64,000 bases of DNA from CAZRHR01 sp964578885 (GTDB lineage: Bacteria; Bacteroidota; Bacteroidia; CAIKAF01). Position 1 is the stretch's first letter. Every line of letters starts with the position of its first letter. The notes under the pieces are model-generated. The model saw only the letters and a program-made list of their open reading frames with translations, was not told where the DNA came from and did not search any database. Positions 49,820 to 59,312 of the stretch are shown here, piece by piece. The stretch spans positions 1 to 64,000 of the forward strand of contig CAZOEO010000019.1 of assembly GCA_964578885.1 (NCBI GenBank), in the 5' to 3' direction. A program made the position numbers and the translations under genes.

Positions 49820-51098
49820 ATTTTACATATCTGGCATAAATGGCTTTATACGCCTTTCCGCAATGTTCCATGGAAAAGGGCAGAAAGGCCTTTTGGGCAT
49901 TTTCGGCCAACCTTTCATAAAGAATGGAATCCGTGATTAACTGCTCCATGGCTTCTGCGCATCTTTCCACAGAAGGAACCACATTAGGAACATCAGAAAT
50001 GAGAAGTCCCGCACTTTGTTCCGAACCGGCTTGAATCATGCTTGCCATATCGCCATGCCGGGTCACGATCACGGGTAAACCATGCGCCAAATATTCAATA
50101 AGACTGTATGGCGTGCTTTCAGAGGGAAACCACGAAGGCAGAAGACCAACATGGCTTTCTTTTAAATAAGGACTGGCTTCTTTTACCAGACCTGTAAAAA
50201 CGATAGAGGCATCGTCGGCATGCTTTTGATGTAATTGACCCAACGCATCTTCCAAAGGTCCGACTAAAACCAGGCGGGTTTCAGGAAAACGCGCATGCAC
50301 TTTTTTAAACGCTTCTATGGCGACTTCCCAGCCTTTAGACGCTGTTGCCCGGGCGACCATACAAAAGGTAAAAGGCAGGTTCGACGCTTTGACAAAGGCA
50401 GGAACGGGATCCAAACCAAGGGAAATTTGTTGACAAGACGGCAAACGCTCCACACCCAAGGAGGGCAACCATGCAATATTAGGTGCCCCAACATAGGTGA
50501 GCACTTGCACGCATGACAAAAAGGATTTCAAATGTGCTTCTACCTCCTGTTTTACGACGGGCGATAAACCGGCTATATTGGCCAGGTTATAATCTCCATG
50601 CATAGTAATCATCCAGGGAAGATTCGTTTTTTTCTTCAACCAAAAACCCAGCACATCTGCCGAATAACTATGCGAATGGAGAAAACGAATGTGGTGTCTG
50701 CGCAGACTTTTCAGCAATTGGCGTCGTTGCCAGGCTTGGTTCCATTTTCTATGTAACTCCTGGATACCGACAAAAGAAGCCAACACACTGCATTTCCAGA
50801 ACAAATGATTTAAAAATGGCGGTAGAAGCGGACGCTCCTCAAGAAAAGTTACACCCGCTTGTTCAAACAAAACTTTGAAATCCGGATCGGCAACATGTGG
50901 TCGCCGGTCCAAAATAAAAATCCGATAATCGGATTGCAGTGCCTTGGCCAATCGCAAAAGAAAAACCTCCGCCCCACCAAGTCGTACCTCATTGATAATA
51001 AATAATATCCCAGGCTTTTCCAATGGAATTTGCTTATCGATTATTTTGATTGAGCTAAAAATAGGGTTTGCCAAAGATCCTGATACTGAGCTGCACAA
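49818..51098 (-). CDS. Glycosyltransferase family 4
   Basis: 426 residues if the ATG at 51098 is used; this start lies 58 bp inside the upstream gene and its first about 28 residues are unlike the family, so the true start may be a non-ATG codon closer to KPGILFIINEVRLGGAEVFL. GT-B fold: EVRLGGAEVFLLRLAKAL, LHSHSYSADVLGFWLKKK, FTFCMVARATASKGWEVAIE, the nucleotide-sugar motif PSWFPSESTPYSLIEYLAHG with E-x7-E. Probably capsule, LPS or glycan synthesis. A close paralogue lies directly upstream. Confidence 0.88.
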   Translation of the reverse strand: MCSSVSGSLANPIFSSIKIIDKQIPLEKPGILFIINEVRLGGAEVFLLRLAKALQSDYRIFILDRRPHVADPDFKVLFEQAGVTFLEERPLLPPFLNHLFWKCSVLASFVGIQELHRKWNQAWQRRQLLKSLRRHHIRFLHSHSYSADVLGFWLKKKTNLPWMITMHGDYNLANIAGLSPVVKQEVEAHLKSFLSCVQVLTYVGAPNIAWLPSLGVERLPSCQQISLGLDPVPAFVKASNLPFTFCMVARATASKGWEVAIEAFKKVHARFPETRLVLVGPLEDALGQLHQKHADDASIVFTGLVKEASPYLKESHVGLLPSWFPSESTPYSLIEYLAHGLPVIVTRHGDMASMIQAGSEQSAGLLISDVPNVVPSVERCAEAMEQLITDSILYERLAENAQKAFLPFSMEHCGKAYKAIYARYVK

Positions 51099-52297
51099 AA
51101 GTTCATATCAAATTTTTCAAAGGCCATGGAGGTTGCAGCACACGCTTCCTGATAAACATTAGGTTGTGCGATCCACTTTTCCATTTTCTCTGCGAGGTCC
51201 TGTACGCCCGGCTTTTTATCTGGTCCATCATCTATGAGTTGGCCAGCCAATCGGCCGTCTTTGGTTTGCAACATGAGTTCAATATCGCCCCTACGTGAGG
51301 CTATTACCGGCCGTCCCATTGACAAACATTCTATGATGGTATATGGTGTGCTTTCGCGAAGTGAAGAAAGTAAACCCGCATGCCAATCGGGCATCACCTG
51401 ACGGGCATCCGATACATCGGTGCGGAAAACCAAGCCGGGAACAGTGGCATAACGCGTTTGTAAAAAATCCGTGTATGTTCCGGGGGGAATCACCGCCGTA
51501 AATTTGGTTTCAGGGAATTTTTCTTGTACCCTACAAAATGCATCTAAAGCGATTTCCCAACCCTTTTCAGCGGTGCTTCGTCCAATCATTCCGAAATGAA
51601 ACGCCGGCTGATGAACCGGAGGCTGATAAGATTTGGCTTCCAGGCCCAGCCAGATTTGCCGGGATGGTTGCCGCATGGCAAAAATGTCATTGAGCTGGGA
51701 AAAAACACTGCTGACCGTAATCACTTGGTCGGCTTCTTTGAAAAGCGCAGCCATTTGCTGGAAATAGGCCTCACGTTCTGCTTCCGGCGCCAATTGATAA
51801 ATCAGCACCAAAGGACTTGAATGTGTGGTAATCACCCATGAAAAAGAGCCATTGGGTCTGATGTGATTTAGGGTAAAGCAATCCGCAGAAAACAAGTGAG
51901 AGTGAACCGCAGAAATCGCGTGTTTCTTCAGCATTCGCGACCAGTACTCAGATTTAGTTTCCTGCCTCCATCGTTTAAACAAACCTTTGGGAGCTGCAGG
52001 TACAGGAGGAATCAATGTCGCCTCAGCACTATCCAAAAAAAGAGAGACAAAATGAGGCTGGTTATGTTTCGGATCTATGGTGGTCACGAAAATGCGCCAA
52101 TCCTTTTTCAATGCCTGCGCCAAACGTAAAATGAAAATTTCCGCTCCACCAGTAGATAAGGCATTGACAACAAATAAAAGCCCGGGTTTTCTTTTCGAGC
52201 GCTCCCCCATATGATATCCTAAAATGTGAGACCAAGGTAAGGTTTCAAAAGAGAAATAATGGTTAAACTGGTTAGAAAACCTGCTGAAAAATGTCAT
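51041..52297 (-). CDS. Glycosyltransferase family 4, paralogue of the next gene
   Basis: 418 residues with the same layout: PGLLFVVNALSTGGAEIFIL, VHSHLFSADCFTLNHIRPNG, FHFGMIGRSTAEKGWEIALD, LLSSLRESTPYTIIECLSMG (E-x7-E). Gene order and shared motifs indicate tandem duplication. Its first codons (TFFSRFSNQFNHYFSFE) are unlike the family and may be wrongly included. Acceptor and donor cannot be read. Confidence 0.88.
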   Translation of the reverse strand: MTFFSRFSNQFNHYFSFETLPWSHILGYHMGERSKRKPGLLFVVNALSTGGAEIFILRLAQALKKDWRIFVTTIDPKHNQPHFVSLFLDSAEATLIPPVPAAPKGLFKRWRQETKSEYWSRMLKKHAISAVHSHLFSADCFTLNHIRPNGSFSWVITTHSSPLVLIYQLAPEAEREAYFQQMAALFKEADQVITVSSVFSQLNDIFAMRQPSRQIWLGLEAKSYQPPVHQPAFHFGMIGRSTAEKGWEIALDAFCRVQEKFPETKFTAVIPPGTYTDFLQTRYATVPGLVFRTDVSDARQVMPDWHAGLLSSLRESTPYTIIECLSMGRPVIASRRGDIELMLQTKDGRLAGQLIDDGPDKKPGVQDLAEKMEKWIAQPNVYQEACAATSMAFEKFDMNFCAAQYQDLWQTLFLAQSK

Positions 52298-52367
52298 TTA
52301 GAACAAAAACAACAAAATATATCCTAAAACTAATCGCATTTCCTTTTCTTTGGGATGAAATGCCGCT

Positions 52368-53141
52368 ATGGAACCTTTATCCGTTGCCATTATTACATTT
52401 AACGAAGCTCATCGGCTGGAGGCCTGCTTGGCCGCTGTCCAATCTTTTGCCGATGAAGTAGTGATTTTAGATTCCGGATCTACAGACCAAACCCTGTCCA
52501 TTGCCCAGGCTTTTGGAGCGAAATGCCACACCCATTCTTTCGACGGACATATTGAACAGAAAAACAGAATTCTGCAATTGACCAAACATGCCCTGGTCCT
52601 TTCTTTAGATGCAGATGAGGTGGTAGATGCAGCTTTGGCGGAGGCCATTATATCGGTTAAAAAAAACAGACAGGCAAATGCGTACATCGTACAAAGGTTG
52701 AATCATTATGGTCCAAAGCCGATTTATCATGGCGGATGGTTTCCGGATCTCAAATGTAGGTTATGGATCAAAACCTGCGGCGAATGGGGCGGACAGAATC
52801 CACACGATGCTTTTCAATTGAACCCAGGCATCCAAACACAAACTTTACCCGGTTTTTTGCTGCACTACTCCTTTCCAGATGCCGATGCGCATGCAGAAAA
52901 ATCCAAAAAATATGCCGCCATTGCAGCTCAAGCTTACTGGAAGGCGGGTAAAAAGGCATATCCAGGACAAGGTTACGTGCATGGTATGGCCCGATGGCTG
53001 CGAGATTACATTTGGCGAAAAGGATTTCTAGACGGACAGGCCGGCTGGGATATTGCCGCCATCACGTTTAGAGAAGTTGTATTGAAATACGCCTTGCTTC
53101 GGGAGAAAATGAAACAGAAGCGCATCCTATCCGAAGGATAA
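52368..53141 (+). CDS. Glycosyltransferase family 2, WaaE/KdtX-like
   Basis: 257 residues, GT-A fold: LSVAIITFNEAHRLEACLAA, VVILDSGSTDQTLSIAQAFG, VLSLDADEVVDAALAEAI (D-x-D-type metal site DAD), then a region typical of LPS-core beta-glucosyltransferases (YGPKPIYHGGWFPDLKCRLW; ARWLRDYIWRKGFLDGQAGW). Divergent from the two GT4 genes and likely part of the same glycan pathway. Confidence 0.9.
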   Translation: MEPLSVAIITFNEAHRLEACLAAVQSFADEVVILDSGSTDQTLSIAQAFGAKCHTHSFDGHIEQKNRILQLTKHALVLSLDADEVVDAALAEAIISVKKNRQANAYIVQRLNHYGPKPIYHGGWFPDLKCRLWIKTCGEWGGQNPHDAFQLNPGIQTQTLPGFLLHYSFPDADAHAEKSKKYAAIAAQAYWKAGKKAYPGQGYVHGMARWLRDYIWRKGFLDGQAGWDIAAITFREVVLKYALLREKMKQKRILSEG

Positions 53142-53181
53142 CCCCTATTTTCTGCCCGAAACAGAAACGATTAAAATATAA

Positions 53182-53206
53182 AAGCCCGAACGAATCCGGG
53201 CTTCTC
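53182..53206. terminator. Bidirectional terminator between GT2 and DUF4476 genes
   Basis: AAGCCCG (53182-53188) / CGGGCTT (53197-53203), loop GAACGAATC-like, between convergent genes. An extra C-C/G pairing widens the stem. Confidence 0.75.
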
Positions 53207-53225
53207 ATTTTATGCTTAAAGCGGT

Positions 53226-54221
53226 TTATCTGCGATTTTGTTGAATATAGGCATTCAAATCGTCGATGCTGCTCTCGAAGGTAAACGCATCATTCACCTG
53301 AAAATAATTCGCCGGATCTACCACACGGGCATAGGCGAACTTGGCCATCTCTAATTTGCTTTCTTCAAAAGAGAAAAGTCCAAGCAATTGCACTACCTGA
53401 GAAGTGCTGAGGCAATTGGCACTCACCACTTGCTTGGCGGTGGTGATTTTAGATTCCTCGAAGCTCTTGGATTGGATGCTATTGACGGCGGTGCTAAATG
53501 AATTTCCGGACATGGCCATGGTGCAATTGGAGGAAGTTTGCACCGCCTGGGTTTGGGCTGGACGCGCGGGCTCCACCATTCCAGTAGTAGTGGTGGTGGT
53601 CGTGGTCGTCATGGTCGTTGATTGAGAAGTATTTACCCCAACGCCCATGTTGATTCCTAAATTTACATTCGTAGAAATTTGTTCGCCAGTAACGCCATCG
53701 CGGATTTCTACATTCATTCCAATGCCATTGCCGGGCACACCTACATTCATATTGACATTTCCACCGGGTGTGGTGGTGGTCACGGTAGTGGTTTCTCTGA
53801 CTACTGTACTTGCAGGCGCAGGAGAAGATGTAATCATAATAGATCCATTTCCACCCTGATCTACCGGCGCTGCTTCACGAACAACCATCGTGGCCTGCAT
53901 GGGCCCCTCACCTTGCCAAGTGGCGACCCATGCTCCTTTTTTATTCTGACGAATGTTATAGGTGGTTTCGGCCCCGGGTTTACAACCAATGTTGGCAGAG
54001 AATTCACCGAGAGAAGGATTTTCGAACACCACCCTTAGTTTCAAAAATTCTGTGCGAATATCTGTTGCTGTCACATTGGATTCGGGCGTTGAATTCACCT
54101 GTTTACCGTTGGTGTAAGCCACAAACTTCTCACCATTTTCAGTAAAAAAGACCAGATTGCCGGATTGTGCCATGAGACCCAAACTAGCGGCCGTAAGCAG
54201 AAGAGTAAGAAAAGTTCTCAT
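53226..54221 (-). CDS. Secreted DUF4476 protein
   Basis: 331 residues. Signal peptide FLTLLLTAASLGLMAQ. A beta-domain (NLVFFTENGEKFVAYTNGKQ; LRVVFENPSLGEFSANIGC) is followed by a Val/Thr/Asn-rich linker at about 120-235, with long Thr runs (TMTTTTTTTT). DUF4476 covers about 240-331 (FSTAVNSIQSKSFEESKITT; VVQLLGLFSFEESKLEMAKF; YFQVNDAFTFESSIDDLNAY). Exported and probably structural; function unknown. The Thr run on a G/T-rich tract could slip. Confidence 0.85.
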   Translation of the reverse strand: MRTFLTLLLTAASLGLMAQSGNLVFFTENGEKFVAYTNGKQVNSTPESNVTATDIRTEFLKLRVVFENPSLGEFSANIGCKPGAETTYNIRQNKKGAWVATWQGEGPMQATMVVREAAPVDQGGNGSIMITSSPAPASTVVRETTTVTTTTPGGNVNMNVGVPGNGIGMNVEIRDGVTGEQISTNVNLGINMGVGVNTSQSTTMTTTTTTTTTGMVEPARPAQTQAVQTSSNCTMAMSGNSFSTAVNSIQSKSFEESKITTAKQVVSANCLSTSQVVQLLGLFSFEESKLEMAKFAYARVVDPANYFQVNDAFTFESSIDDLNAYIQQNRR

Positions 54222-54371
54222 ATTGATTGAATTAAATGTTTTATCGGCTTAAAACCAAAGGTTGTGCCAAAAAATAAATGTCTCTGATTTATAGGCCGGA
54301 TAAAAATAAAAAAATGAAAGGAATTATAAATATATCTCTGATTTTCAATACTAAAAAATCATGGACACCTT

Positions 54372-56168
54372 TTACCAAATCATCTGCAAATGATACGGCA
54401 TGGCCATTTGCACGCCTTTTAATTGTTGAGCATGTTTTACCCTCTGGTATGTTTGATAGACCTGCTCCAAACCGTAGGTGGCAATAGCCGCTTTGGCTTG
54501 CGCGTTCAGACCGCTCAAAAAAGCTTCCAATGGATCTTTAGGCTTGGGCAATTCCACCAGGCTAAAAGATTCTAAACCAGCCAAAGAGGCAGCATGGCGT
54601 ATGGCATCTTGTAAACCGCCAATCGAGTCGACCAATCCCCTAGCTAGCGCCTGACGTCCGGTCCAAACACGGCCTTCGCCAAGAGAATCTGCTACAAGCG
54701 CTTGGTCCAGATTACGACCTGTGGCTACACGATGGGTGAAATCGGCATAGACCTTGTCTACATTTCTTTGAAGCGCCAATTTTTCGCGTTCATGCAAAGG
54801 CCGGGAACCCGTAGGGAAATCGGCATGGGAGTTGGTAAGAACGGTGTCGGTGGTGACACCTAACTTTTCATTCAGCATCCGTTGGGCATTGAATAATAAT
54901 CCAAAAACACCAATGGACCCCGTCAGGGTATGGGCATCTGCAAAAATAATATTGGCTCCGCAGGCGATATAATATCCACCTGAAGCGGCCATATTACCCA
55001 TGGAAACCACCACCGGCTTTTTTTCTTTTAATCTGGCAATAGACCGCCAAATCAACTCAGAGGCCATGGCGTCTCCGCCGGGCGAATTCACCCGCAACAC
55101 CACCGCTTTCACATCTTCGTCTTCACGCACTTCGTCCAGCACTTCACAAAAATCATCGGAGGCAATTTGGTCTCCATCTCCTTTTCCCCGAACAATTTCA
55201 CCGGAAGCATACACAATTGCAATTTGCTCTTTCGCGCTCGATTTGGCTTTGGCCTGCAACATGGCATACGAGGCGTACCGGTCGAAGGCCAGTAGATGAG
55301 AAGATTCCTCATCATCCTCTTCCCAACCCGCCTTTTTCCCAAGAATAGCCATCACCTCATCGCGATAGGCAAGGGCTGAAACCATTTGGTGATCAAAGGC
55401 TTCCAGCGCAGTAACTACGGATAATTCATTGGCAAAGTGCTGAAGGCTATCGATAGGAATGTTCATTTTTTCAGAAACCGACAACAATACATCTCCCCAA
55501 ATTTCGTGAAGTAAGGAGGCCATTTGCTCACGGTTGGCCGGAGAAGCTTTGTCCAGAATAAAGGGTTCGACCGCAGATTTAAATTTATTGCCGCTTGGCC
55601 GGATGGCATAGGGTTCTACACCAATTTTATCCAAAACTCCTTTAAAAAACATCATTTCTGTACCCAAGCCTTTCCAAACAAAATCGCCATAAGGGTTCAG
55701 GAAAATGGAATCTGCCACCATGGACATCCGATAAGCCGATTGGGACATGGATTCCCCGTAAGACAGAATAAATTTTCCACTCTTTTTAAATTCCAATAAT
55801 GCGCGTTGTATTTCATTGAAATTAGCCATCCCCATTGGGACTGCATTGACCTCCATAAAAATACCTTTCACTTTATCATCTGTGGCCGCATAGCGCAACC
55901 CTTCCAGAAAGGTTCGCAAATCGATGGCTCCTTCTTCTTTGCCCTTTGAAAAAGAGTCGAAAGGATTTTCAGGATTTCGGTCTTCCACTGGTTTGGAAAA
56001 CCTTAAGTGCAGTACCGAGCGGTCTTTTACAGAAATAATAGAGGAAGAAGATGACGTTTCATCCGAGAAAATGGCAGCCACACCAGCGATGGTCATTATG
56101 GCAAAAAGCACAGTGGCGATAACCATACCTAGCACAGACCCGACAAAGGCGCCCCAAAATTGTTTCAT
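54372..56168 (-). CDS. sppA: Signal peptide peptidase SppA, 67 kDa type
   Basis: Start set at MKQFWGAFVGSVLGMVIATV, the membrane anchor; the ATG 12 codons upstream is less likely. 598 residues with the duplicated SppA fold. The general-base Lys is in SGNKFKSAVEPFI, and the nucleophile Ser in MGNMAASGGYYIACGANIIF. NSPGGDAMASELIWRSIARL precedes it. Degrades cleaved signal peptides in the membrane. Its 3' end is followed by about 150 bp with no other gene before the DUF4476 gene. Confidence 0.94.
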   Translation of the reverse strand: MKQFWGAFVGSVLGMVIATVLFAIMTIAGVAAIFSDETSSSSSIISVKDRSVLHLRFSKPVEDRNPENPFDSFSKGKEEGAIDLRTFLEGLRYAATDDKVKGIFMEVNAVPMGMANFNEIQRALLEFKKSGKFILSYGESMSQSAYRMSMVADSIFLNPYGDFVWKGLGTEMMFFKGVLDKIGVEPYAIRPSGNKFKSAVEPFILDKASPANREQMASLLHEIWGDVLLSVSEKMNIPIDSLQHFANELSVVTALEAFDHQMVSALAYRDEVMAILGKKAGWEEDDEESSHLLAFDRYASYAMLQAKAKSSAKEQIAIVYASGEIVRGKGDGDQIASDDFCEVLDEVREDEDVKAVVLRVNSPGGDAMASELIWRSIARLKEKKPVVVSMGNMAASGGYYIACGANIIFADAHTLTGSIGVFGLLFNAQRMLNEKLGVTTDTVLTNSHADFPTGSRPLHEREKLALQRNVDKVYADFTHRVATGRNLDQALVADSLGEGRVWTGRQALARGLVDSIGGLQDAIRHAASLAGLESFSLVELPKPKDPLEAFLSGLNAQAKAAIATYGLEQVYQTYQRVKHAQQLKGVQMAMPYHLQMIW

Positions 56169-56261
56169 TAGCGTTATTTTCCCCAAATGTAAAACAGGAA
56201 ACACGCAACCTCATATAAATGAAACAATTATTTTAGTGAAAAAAACTGAAAAACAGCATCA

Positions 56262-56666
56262 TCAACCCAAAAGAACCCCCATTTGCTCCATGACGGGAAT
56301 GGAAGTCACATGGTTGGCATGAATGGTTTCAGGCAAAAAAATAAACTTTTTGTCGTACAGCAATCCATCCACATAGAAGCTCACCCAATACTCATTATTG
56401 AGTCCAAACACTTCGGGTTGAATGGGTTCTATTTTCACTTTATCTTTGGCTTGAAGCTGGTCGAAATATTGCCGGAGCGTTGAGGTTTTAATGGATTCTC
56501 CGTTTATTTCCCCATAACCGCGCGAAGTAACCAGCACATCTTTCAGGATGGTTTCGGTATCATTGATCAAAAAAACGGCCCAATCCGGTTCAAGACCAGG
56601 CAAGGCCAAATCTACGGCGGCCACATACACCTGCTTTACCTCCGGATGCTGAATATCTTTTTTCAT
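56262..56666 (-). CDS. Conserved hypothetical protein
   Basis: 134 residues, soluble: VYVAAVDLALPGLEPDWAVF, LINDTETILKDVLVTSRGYG, VFGLNNEYWVSFYVDGLLYD, KKFIFLPETIHANHVTSIPV. Compact alpha/beta protein with a Bacteroidota-restricted look. Start overlaps the nadE stop by 4 bp (ATGA), so translation is coupled to NAD synthase. Function unknown. Confidence 0.7.
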   Translation of the reverse strand: MKKDIQHPEVKQVYVAAVDLALPGLEPDWAVFLINDTETILKDVLVTSRGYGEINGESIKTSTLRQYFDQLQAKDKVKIEPIQPEVFGLNNEYWVSFYVDGLLYDKKFIFLPETIHANHVTSIPVMEQMGVLLG

Positions 56667-58342
56667 AGTTGAAATCTTGCTGTTAAAGGCATTTTACGAC
56701 CATAACCAAAAGCCTTGGTGGTAACGCGCAATACTGGTGCCATTTGAAAGCGTTTAAATTCATGTCGGTTCACCAATGCCAGTACTTTTTGGACCACATA
56801 AGGTTCAAATCCCGCTTTCACCAAATCTTCCTGTCCCCATCTCAAATCAATGTACTTCTCCAGTAGGGCGTCCAGTAAAGGATAAGGAGGCAAATTATCC
56901 TGATCGAGCTGGCCTGGTTTTAACTCGGCAGAAGGAGCCTTGGTGATAGAACGCAGTGGAATTCTCTCCTGTTTACGGTTGATATATTTGGCCAATTCCC
57001 ATACTTTGGTTTTATACACATCACCCAAAACAGCTAAACTTCCGCACATATCGCCATATAAAGTGCCATATCCCACGGCTGCTTCACTTTTATTGGTGGT
57101 ATTCAACAAGACCAAACCATGGTTATTGGAAAAAGCCATGAGCAACAACCCGCGGATTCTGGCCTGAAGGTTTTGTGCCGTCAAGTCTTCCAGTGGCTCA
57201 CCCAGATGAGGTTGTAAGGTCTCGTGCGCCTGCTGCATCAGCCCCTCGATGGGTGTAATATGGTGATGTATTCCAATATTTTGAACCAGGGCGAGACCAT
57301 CTTCCATGGCGTGATCGGACGTCCAGGGCGAAGGTAAAAGAACGCCTGTTACATTTTCTTTTCCCAAAGCATCTGCCGCCAAGACCGCTGTTACGGCAGA
57401 GTCAATTCCGCCGGAAATTCCCAGTACGGCTTTGGTAAAACCATTTTTCACGAAAAAGTCGCGAATACCCAGTACCAGCGCTTCATAAACATGTTCGATT
57501 ACAGGCGGAAGAGCCACAGGAACTGGCGCCGGAAGGGCTAAATCCACGGTAAAAACACCTTCCTGAAACCAGGGCAACTGCGCCAAAAACTCACCGTTGG
57601 GCTGCACCACCATGGAACCACCGTCGAACAAATAACCGGTGTTTCCACCTACCTGATTGACGTAAACAAAAGGAGCCGTAAGGAAATCGTCCGCCACATG
57701 ATGAGCCACCATGGCGCGGCGACGTTCGGCCTGGTGCATGGAATATGGAGAAGCGGAAATATTGATAATCACGTCTGGTTTTGGACCCTGCTTCCATTGC
57801 TCAAGCAAATGGATGCGGTATGGTCTGCGTTGTTTTGCCGGCAATCCGGCAGGATCTAGTCCGGCGGGATCGGTCACATTCCATGCATCTTCGCAAATCA
57901 TCAAAGCGAAGGTTTTCCCGTTCCATGTAAAAGGAAGGTTTTCCTGGGCGGGTTCAAAATATCGTGCCTCGTCGAAGATGTCGTAATCCGGTAACAACGT
58001 TTTGTGGCGGGTAGCTACAATTTTACCATCCGCCAGGAAAAGGGCGGAATTATGCAGCATTTTTCCGAATCCGGACGTATTAAAAGTTGGCGCTCCCACA
58101 ATCATGGCGGGAAAACCGGAAGCGGTGGCAGCTGCCAATTGGCCGATCGTCTTTTCTACCCTTTTGAGAAATCCTGCATTTTGCAGCAAATCTTCGGGAG
58201 GATATCCGGTGAGACATAATTCGGGGAAAACAACCATTTCAGCACCTTGTGACCGGGCCACCCGGGCTGCATCCACAATCCGGAGCATATTTCCGTCCAG
58301 ATCACCAATGATCGGATTCACTTGAGCTACGGCTATTTTCAT
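56663..58342 (-). CDS. nadE: Glutamine-dependent NAD+ synthase
   Basis: Start at MKIAVAQVNPIIGDLDGNML; an ATG 12 codons upstream adds hydrophobic residues not in the family. 559 residues. The N-terminal nitrilase-like glutaminase domain has the Glu-Lys-Cys triad (VVFPELCLTGYPPEDLL; KTLLPDYDIFDEAR; LMICEDAWN). The C-terminal synthetase domain has the P-loop GISGGIDSAVTAVLAADAL and NTTNKSEAAVGYGTLYGDMC. Converts deamido-NAD to NAD+. Confidence 0.96.
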   Translation of the reverse strand: MKIAVAQVNPIIGDLDGNMLRIVDAARVARSQGAEMVVFPELCLTGYPPEDLLQNAGFLKRVEKTIGQLAAATASGFPAMIVGAPTFNTSGFGKMLHNSALFLADGKIVATRHKTLLPDYDIFDEARYFEPAQENLPFTWNGKTFALMICEDAWNVTDPAGLDPAGLPAKQRRPYRIHLLEQWKQGPKPDVIINISASPYSMHQAERRRAMVAHHVADDFLTAPFVYVNQVGGNTGYLFDGGSMVVQPNGEFLAQLPWFQEGVFTVDLALPAPVPVALPPVIEHVYEALVLGIRDFFVKNGFTKAVLGISGGIDSAVTAVLAADALGKENVTGVLLPSPWTSDHAMEDGLALVQNIGIHHHITPIEGLMQQAHETLQPHLGEPLEDLTAQNLQARIRGLLLMAFSNNHGLVLLNTTNKSEAAVGYGTLYGDMCGSLAVLGDVYKTKVWELAKYINRKQERIPLRSITKAPSAELKPGQLDQDNLPPYPLLDALLEKYIDLRWGQEDLVKAGFEPYVVQKVLALVNRHEFKRFQMAPVLRVTTKAFGYGRKMPLTARFQL

Positions 58343-58378
58343 AACAAGATTTTGTTTGAAGTCGAGGAATGATAACAA

Positions 58379-59266
58379 TTAAGGCTTATCTCGGTTCACA
58401 ATGGCAACACCAGCCAAAATAATGGCCATACCCAAAAAAGTATGAACCGTAATGGATTCACCCAAAAACCACCCCCATATTAAAGCAAAAAACGGAATTA
58501 AATATGTAACAGATGCAGCAAAAAGTACGGAAGTGTATCGAATCAGGTAATTAAACACAATCACCGCAATAGAAGTACCTATTACACCTAAAAGTACGAT
58601 GTAGGCAGTCGCTTTAAGATGTGCTTCACTAGACACCATTTCCTGGAAAGAGCCAGAGACGGCCAAACCAATGAGACCAGGAATTCCTCCCATAAGTACG
58701 GAAGCTCCGGTTATGGTAACGGCATCCAGATGTTGAAGTTTATTTTTTATTAGATTGGTCGAAAACCCATAACACACGGCACCCAGAAGGGGCAGTAGCG
58801 CATAAAAAAGCATGGAAGCATCGGACCGCAGTCCATTTTGACTTAGAATCAGGTAGGAGGTGCCCAGCAGTCCTGTCAGAATTCCGGCGATGCCCCATTT
58901 ACCCACGCGCAGTTTAAAAAGAAACATACCAACGATTAAGGTAAACAAAGGGGCGGTAGCATTAATGATGCCGGCCAGAGATGAGTCGATTCTGGAAATC
59001 CCGATGGCAAAGAAAAAAGCTGGAATGGCAGACCCCAACAGACCGGTGAGCAAGAGCCAGGGCCAAGAGGCCCTGGGAATTGAAGACCATCTTGGGAGAA
59101 ACCATGGAAGCAATGCAATACATGCAAAGCCAAGACGCATAGCGGCCACCTGAACCGCAGAAAACATGACCAGACCCTGCTTCATCAAAATGAAGGAACT
59201 TCCCCAAGTGATGCCCAGAACGGGGAGGGTAGTAAATTGCCCGGATTTAGTTGCCAAATTAAACAC
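58379..59266 (-). CDS. EamA/DMT-superfamily transporter
   Basis: 295 residues with ten membrane segments in two EamA repeats (LGITWGSSFILMKQGLVMFS; LLPLLGAVCYGFSTNLIKN; TYLIPFFALIWGWFLGESIT). Inner-membrane drug/metabolite exporter; substrate unknown. Stop is 36 bp before the nadE start, so cotranscription is possible. Confidence 0.9.
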   Translation of the reverse strand: MFNLATKSGQFTTLPVLGITWGSSFILMKQGLVMFSAVQVAAMRLGFACIALLPWFLPRWSSIPRASWPWLLLTGLLGSAIPAFFFAIGISRIDSSLAGIINATAPLFTLIVGMFLFKLRVGKWGIAGILTGLLGTSYLILSQNGLRSDASMLFYALLPLLGAVCYGFSTNLIKNKLQHLDAVTITGASVLMGGIPGLIGLAVSGSFQEMVSSEAHLKATAYIVLLGVIGTSIAVIVFNYLIRYTSVLFAASVTYLIPFFALIWGWFLGESITVHTFLGMAIILAGVAIVNRDKP

Positions 59267-59312
59267 CGGGCGAAGGTAAGAAAATCGCCCGCATCTCGCA
59301 TAAAAGCGGCCA

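Noticed and set aside
54278..54487. Plus-strand ORF between DUF4476 and sppA
   Set aside because: Mostly antisense to the sppA 3' end and without protein-like features.
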